From contig JAGVAS010000065.1 of the NCBI GenBank assembly GCA_020060185.1, positions 1 through 39,438 of the forward strand: 39,438 nt of DNA. The letters are read 5' to 3'. The position numbers and the translations under genes were made by a program. This stretch comes from Desulfovibrio sp. (GTDB taxonomy: Bacteria > Bacillota > Dethiobacteria > DTU022 > UBA8154). Shown here piece after piece: positions 35,480 to 39,438 of the stretch. The notes under the pieces are model-generated. The model was not told where the DNA came from. It saw nothing but the letters and a program-made list of their open reading frames with translations, and did not search any database. Every line of letters starts with the position of its first letter. Position 1 is the stretch's first letter.

Positions 35480-36688
35480 ATGCAGGGAGTATATATTGAA
35501 TGCCCTATGGGCGCTGCCGGAGATATGATTTTGGCCGCTTTGCTTGATTGCGGTCTTTCTGCGGAAGAACTGAAGGATCATTTATCCCTCCTCCGCCTGA
35601 AGGGTTATACCTTTAAAAGTGAAAGAACCAGTAAAAAAGGCCTCAACGCGCTGCAGGTCAAAATCAATGTCACAGAAAAACAGCCTCCCCGTAACCTCCC
35701 TGAAATCATAGAGTTAATCCACCTGGCAAATTTATCACCCCGGGTAAAAGAAAACAGCATCGCCGTTTTTCAAGCCCTGGCGCGGGCAGAAGCAAAAATT
35801 CACGGGATTCCTGCAGATAAAGTTCATTTCCATGAAGTCGGAGCGGTGGACTCTATAGTAGATATCGTCGGCAGCATTGTCGCCCTGGAGATGCTGGAAG
35901 TGGAAAAAATTTTCTCCTCCCCTCTTCCCCTGGGAAGGGGTTGGATCAAAACAAGTCATGGCCAGATGCCCCTACCGGCGCCGGCTACCATGGAAATAAT
36001 AAAAGAATATCAGATCCCATGTTACGGCCTGCCCCTGGAAGAAGAAACAGTAACTCCCACAGGGGCAGCCATACTGGGCACCCTTTGTTCCGGTTTTTTA
36101 CCGTTACCCCCTATGATTATAGAAAGAATCGGCTACGGCGCAGGGTCAAAAGACTTTGACCATCCTAACATTGTCAGGGCCTTTAAAGGCAAACTTACCG
36201 GCAGTAAACTGCTTTCCACCAGTTCAGACGCCTGTTTCCGGGAAAATCTCCTGGCTGAACCACTGGAGATTATGGAGGCTAATATTGACGATCTTAACCC
36301 CGAAATTTATAACTACGTCCTGGAAAGACTGTTTTCCTCCGGTGCCCTGGATGTTTATTTTACCCCTATCCAAATGAAAAAAAACAGGCCTGCCGTTAAA
36401 ATTACCGTTTTGGCAAACCCTCAAAAATCTTATCAATTGGGTCAAATTCTTCTCCAGGAGACTACTACGCTGGGATACAGGCGGCAGAGCGCCGAAAAAA
36501 TCATGTTACCCAGGGAACAAACCCTGGTGGAAACACCCTGGGGACCGGTAAGAGTAAAACTTGCCGGCCAACCTCCTCATTACCATAATATTGCACCGGA
36601 GTATGATGATTGCCTCCGTATTGCCCGCCAACAAGGTATACCCCTTAAAAAGATCTACCAGCAGGTCTGGAAAATGTTAAACCCTTAA
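35480..36688 (+). CDS. larC: Nickel-pincer cofactor biosynthesis protein LarC (nickel insertion)
   Basis: 402 aa, full-length and unsplit; in Lactiplantibacillus plantarum the protein is made from two frames by a programmed frameshift, which is not needed here. Family signatures: YIECPMGAAGDMILAALLDCG at the N-terminus, KVHFHEVGAVDSIVDIVG, SSPLPLGRGWIKTSHGQMPLPAPAT, ETVTPTGAAILGTL, and the C-terminal EANIDDLNPEIYNYVLERLFSSGALDVYFTPIQMKKNRPAVKITVL. LarC inserts nickel into the pyridinium dithiocarboxylate precursor by a CTP-dependent reaction. LarE is encoded convergently 160 nt away; larA and larB are not in the window. Confidence 0.93.
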   Translation: MQGVYIECPMGAAGDMILAALLDCGLSAEELKDHLSLLRLKGYTFKSERTSKKGLNALQVKINVTEKQPPRNLPEIIELIHLANLSPRVKENSIAVFQALARAEAKIHGIPADKVHFHEVGAVDSIVDIVGSIVALEMLEVEKIFSSPLPLGRGWIKTSHGQMPLPAPATMEIIKEYQIPCYGLPLEEETVTPTGAAILGTLCSGFLPLPPMIIERIGYGAGSKDFDHPNIVRAFKGKLTGSKLLSTSSDACFRENLLAEPLEIMEANIDDLNPEIYNYVLERLFSSGALDVYFTPIQMKKNRPAVKITVLANPQKSYQLGQILLQETTTLGYRRQSAEKIMLPREQTLVETPWGPVRVKLAGQPPHYHNIAPEYDDCLRIARQQGIPLKKIYQQVWKMLNP

Positions 36689-36784
36689 CCGCTTCTGGTA
36701 AGGCAGAAACCAGCAAAGGCTTATAGTTTGAGAAAGAATTGTTACAATAAAAATATAAAAAACGGCTACCTTCGGAAAACGCAT
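36677..36784 (-). CDS. Possible 35-aa single-span membrane peptide
   Basis: ATG at 36784 with TAGGAG 8 nt upstream, 35 codons, sequence MRFPKVAVFYIFIVTILSQT...PYQKRLRV: a basic N-terminus, one hydrophobic span and a basic C-terminus. It fills the gap between the convergent larC and larE genes; its last 12 nt overlap the larC 3' end on the opposite strand. It lies downstream of larE in the same direction and may be the last gene of that transcript. No family recognised; too short for composition statistics. Confidence 0.4.
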   Translation of the reverse strand: MRFPKVAVFYIFIVTILSQTISLCWFLPYQKRLRV

Positions 36785-36851
36785 CTCTAGCACTCCTACT
36801 TGTTTTTAGACGGTTACTCCGATTTTCTCTTTCTTAAAGAGGTGTATCTGG

Positions 36852-37640
36852 CTATTCCTTTTCCTCCATAGCCGAACATAAATCCAGGGTTACATACGTA
36901 AATCCCAACTTTTGCAGGACAATGGCTATTTCCTTTCGCCTGTTCATAACTTCCTCCATCATCGAGCCCTCCAGCTCCAGGCGGGCGATTTCACCGTGAT
37001 AGCGAACCCTTAATTTTTCAAAGCCAATGGAACGCAAAAAATCCTCGGAACGCTCCACCTGCTCAAGCTTTGTCAGGGTCAATTGTTCCCCATACTGAAA
37101 GCGCGTGGCAAGGCATGGCAAGGCTGGTTTATTCCAGTTGGAAAGGCCGGCCTTCCTGGCAAGCTGGCGAATTTCCCTTTTAAGCAACCCTGCTTCCTGC
37201 AACGGGGAGCGGACATCATGTTCCAGGGCGGCTCTCATTCCGGGACGTGCCTTTTCAGCATCATCCTTATTGCTTCCGTTTAAAATATGGGAGATATTTT
37301 TTTGACGTGCCAATTCCCGAAAATGGCCGTAAAGCATCTTGCGGCAAAGATAGCACCTGTGAGGCGGGTTTGATCTAAATTCTGCATTCTCCAGCTCTTT
37401 GCTTTCCAGGAGAACATGCTCTACCTTTAGCAGGTTTGCTCTTTCTTTAGCTTCTTCTATTTCTCTTAGAGGATGGAGCGGAGAAATAGCCGTAACGGCG
37501 ATAACATTGTTTTTTATAACTTCCCTGGCTTTGGCCAGAAGGTAAGTGCTGTCAACTCCTCCCGAAAAGGCGACCACGACCCCATTCATTTCTTTCAGGA
37601 TTTCTTCCAGGCGTTTTTCTTTTTCCTCCTTAGCCGACAT
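36852..37640 (-). CDS. larE: ATP-dependent sacrificial sulfur transferase LarE
   Basis: 262 aa from the ATG at 37640 (AAGGGAG 9-10 nt upstream). PP-loop ATPase: VAFSGGVDSTYLLAKA at about residues 20-35, then AISPLHP, FRSNPPHRCYLCRKMLY, ILNGSNKDD, RSPLQEAGLLKREIR and NKPALPCLATRFQYGEQLT, whose cysteine lies where LarE proteins carry the sacrificial sulfur donor. LarE adenylates the biosynthetic intermediate and transfers sulfur twice to build the dithiocarboxylate of the nickel-pincer nucleotide. Only one cysteine is seen in this loop, so the single-use (sacrificial) type is more likely than the iron-sulfur type with three cysteines. Confidence 0.92.
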   Translation of the reverse strand: MSAKEEKEKRLEEILKEMNGVVVAFSGGVDSTYLLAKAREVIKNNVIAVTAISPLHPLREIEEAKERANLLKVEHVLLESKELENAEFRSNPPHRCYLCRKMLYGHFRELARQKNISHILNGSNKDDAEKARPGMRAALEHDVRSPLQEAGLLKREIRQLARKAGLSNWNKPALPCLATRFQYGEQLTLTKLEQVERSEDFLRSIGFEKLRVRYHGEIARLELEGSMMEEVMNRRKEIAIVLQKLGFTYVTLDLCSAMEEKE

Positions 37641-37739
37641 GTTATTTTTCTCCCTTCCTGTGAATATTATACGCAATTTTCAGAACCTTGTTCAAATGGA
37701 ACAACTTTACCCCGCATACTTTTTAGCAAATCGCTTTTT

Positions 37740-38183
37740 TTAAGCTTCTTGACGGCAATATTTACAGTAACCAAAAAATTGCAGATTATGGTTTACAATA
37801 GAAAAATGGTGTTTTTGTTCAATAATATCTTCAAGTTGGTGGAGAAGATCTTCTTCAACTTCAAAAATCCTATTGCAGGAGAGGCAAACAAGGTGGTGGT
37901 GATGATGATGTTCAGTTAAATTTAGCTGGACAAGTTCATAACGGCTGCGCCCGTCTCCAAAGTTCATCTTGCGTAAAAGAACCAGGTCTTCCAAAAGCTC
38001 CAAAGTACGGTAGATCGTTGCAAGCCCGATTTCCTCCCCTTTTTCCCTGCTGAGATGGAATACCTCCTCCGCGCTTAAATGTCTTTCCTTGTTTTCCAGG
38101 AATATTTCCAAAACCAGCCTTCTTTGCGGGGTCAAGCGGTGTTCTTTAAACTGGCTCTCCATTTCGGATATTTTTTTCTCCAT
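37740..38183 (-). CDS. Fur-family transcriptional regulator with a natural six-histidine run
   Basis: 147 aa. N-terminal winged helix (RLTPQRRLVLEIFLENKERHLSAEEVFHLSR...GLATIYRTLELLEDLVLLRKMNFGDGRSRYEL), then the metal domain with EHHHHHHLVCLSCNRIFEVEED and a second zinc pair CKYC near the end. The His-rich motif at the start of the metal domain is usually HHDH or HHHH; here it is six consecutive histidines. Iron (Fur), zinc (Zur), peroxide (PerR) or other metal sensing cannot be separated by eye. It lies 24 nt downstream of the Na/Pi cotransporter gene and 99 nt upstream of larE, so metal control of larE is possible. Confidence 0.92.
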   Translation of the reverse strand: MEKKISEMESQFKEHRLTPQRRLVLEIFLENKERHLSAEEVFHLSREKGEEIGLATIYRTLELLEDLVLLRKMNFGDGRSRYELVQLNLTEHHHHHHLVCLSCNRIFEVEEDLLHQLEDIIEQKHHFSIVNHNLQFFGYCKYCRQEA

Positions 38184-38207
38184 TATTACACCACTCTTTA
38201 ACTTGTT

Positions 38208-39438
38208 TTAAAATTCGCCAGTCACTACTTGAGCTAAATTGGTGGAATGATCGGCAACCCTTTCCAGGTTACTTAGAACATCAAGGTAAATGACACCTGC
38301 TGCAGGAATACATTCTTTGCGGTTTACCCGATCAATATGACTCTTTCTTAAAATGCGTTCCAGTTCATCAACAAGATCATCCTGGCGGATAACCTCCCTG
38401 GCAAGCTGGACATTTTCTTCCGCAAGAGCAGTAATGGCCTTGGCCATCATATCATCTACCTTTTCAAAGAGGCTGTAAACTTCCTGTTTAGCCATAACAG
38501 TGATCTGAAGTTTGTCCTCCATAACCAGTTCCGAGCAGTAAGCGATATTTCGGGCATGATCTCCGATTCGCTCCAGGTCATTGGCAGCGCTCATAATTCC
38601 TGAAACGATTGTCGTCTGCTGCCGGGTCAGAGAATGCTGTGATAATTCCTGCAAATAAAGATTAATTTCTTTCTCCAGCCCATCTAAAAGTTCTTCCATT
38701 TGCAAAATATGAGGTATTTTTTTACGGTTAAGCTTGCAAAAAACATCTACAGACTCCCTGACCATGTCACGGGACATATTAGCCATCCTTAAAAGTTCTT
38801 GCTTGCACGCCCTTATTGCCGCAGCGGGAGCCTTTAGCATCCTTTTATCTAGATATTTCGGACCCATGTCCAAAACTACATCTTCGCCAGGAACAACCCA
38901 GTTTATAAAGCGAATAAAGTATTTAAAAAAAGGAAACACAACAATCGTATTTAAAACATTGAAAAGCGTATGGGCGTTGGCCGTCTGCCGTGCTACAGTA
39001 TGGGCCGATTCCAAAATGAGGAGAGTAAAAGGTTTTAGAAAAATCATGGCCAGCAAAACGCCGAAAATATTAAAGAAAATATGTGAAAATGCTGCTTTCC
39101 TGGCTGATAAAGAAGCCCCCATACTGGCCAGAAGCGCGGTAATACAGGTTCCGATATTCGTTCCCAGGATCAGGGGAATAGCTGACTGCAGAGAAAGCAA
39201 TTCCTGTAAGGTCAGGGCAATAATTATACCTGTAGCCGCGCTGCTGCTTTGAATAAGGGCTGTAAAAAGGGCGGCAAACAAAATGCCGAGCAGGGGCTGT
39301 TTTCCGAATCTAACCAGCTGGTTTAAGAACATGGCATTCTCCCTTAAAGGATGCATGGCTTGAGACATGGTAATCATGCCCAAAAACAACAGCCCGAACC
39401 CCAGTATAGTTTGCCCCATGTAACGGTATATCCTGCGC
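38208..39438 (-). CDS. Na/Pi cotransporter family protein with C-terminal PhoU-like domain, partial at right edge
   Basis: The frame is open to the window edge (codons RRIYRY precede the first ATG at 39419), and the first of the family's two QSSS repeats is missing, so the N-terminus lies outside. Visible: second repeat ALIQSSSAATGIIIALTLQELLSLQSAIPLILGTNIGTCITALLAS, then several membrane helices, and from about residue 200 of the visible part a helical PhoU-like domain (ELLRMANMSRDMV..., IMSAANDLERIGDHARNIAY, LSNLERVADHSTNLAQ). The family imports phosphate with Na+. It is upstream of and probably cotranscribed with the Fur-family gene. Confidence 0.9.
   Translation of the reverse strand, partial: RRIYRYMGQTILGFGLLFLGMITMSQAMHPLRENAMFLNQLVRFGKQPLLGILFAALFTALIQSSSAATGIIIALTLQELLSLQSAIPLILGTNIGTCITALLASMGASLSARKAAFSHIFFNIFGVLLAMIFLKPFTLLILESAHTVARQTANAHTLFNVLNTIVVFPFFKYFIRFINWVVPGEDVVLDMGPKYLDKRMLKAPAAAIRACKQELLRMANMSRDMVRESVDVFCKLNRKKIPHILQMEELLDGLEKEINLYLQELSQHSLTRQQTTIVSGIMSAANDLERIGDHARNIAYCSELVMEDKLQITVMAKQEVYSLFEKVDDMMAKAITALAEENVQLAREVIRQDDLVDELERILRKSHIDRVNRKECIPAAGVIYLDVLSNLERVADHSTNLAQVVTGEF

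Overview
The window (about 39.4 kb, moderate GC) reads as chromosomal DNA of an anaerobic, spore-forming Gram-positive bacterium of the Clostridia/Peptococcaceae type. Support: SPOCS-domain spore proteins, a yaaL-bofA pair, a GerMN lipoprotein, AGGAGG-type ribosome binding sites, many TTG and GTG starts, and the Firmicutes gene order ywlC-ywlE-rpiB-glyA-comEB. The species cannot be named from sequence alone.

Layout. 1-3.3 kb: two tandem paralogous SPOCS (DUF3794) genes on the minus strand, the first running off the left edge with a LysM domain; each is preceded by the same palindrome. 3.3-8.8 kb: a family 2 glycosyltransferase, DUF523 and DUF3786 proteins, and a heterodimeric ABC exporter with one degenerate ATP site. 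9.1-11.1 kb: two lipoproteins (GerMN; metallo-beta-lactamase fold) and a decayed GNAT gene. 11.2-13.7 kb: cobU, cobS and a membrane-bound hydrolase. 13.9-16.2 kb: a small membrane protein, bofA, yaaL and L-lactate dehydrogenase. 16.3-19.7 kb: an ABC-2 export operon (NEW3 protein, ATPase, permease) behind a perfect CIRCE operator, flanked on both sides by ldh 3'-end sequence. 19.8-21.1 kb: an esterase, an IS66 transposase remnant and a repeat. 21.1-29.7 kb: a complete nine-gene V/A-type ATPase operon (H-I-K-E-C-F-A-B-D, transcribed leftwards) whose rotor subunit has the sodium-ligand pattern of the Enterococcus hirae enzyme. 30.0-35.2 kb: a flippase-like membrane protein and comEB, glyA, rpiB, ywlE, ywlC; in many Firmicutes this cluster precedes the F-type ATP synthase, so the V-type operon sits where F1Fo is expected. 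35.5-39.4 kb: larC and larE (nickel-pincer cofactor synthesis), a Fur-family regulator, and a Na/Pi cotransporter cut by the right edge.

How the genes fit together: lactate metabolism (ldh) and the Lar cofactor genes suggest lactate use or racemisation. The rotary ATPase is probably Na+-coupled, and the Na/Pi transporter would use the same ion gradient. Spore-envelope and forespore-signalling genes are scattered through the window.

The most unusual element is a family of 120-270 bp imperfect-palindrome repeats (8838-9110, 13650-13839, 20995-21116, 31041-31303, plus an isolated tail at 15095-15121). Every full copy starts within about 5 nt of a stop codon and has the same orientation relative to the gene it follows. 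Copies share ends and a basal stem but have mosaic interiors. I do not recognise the family.
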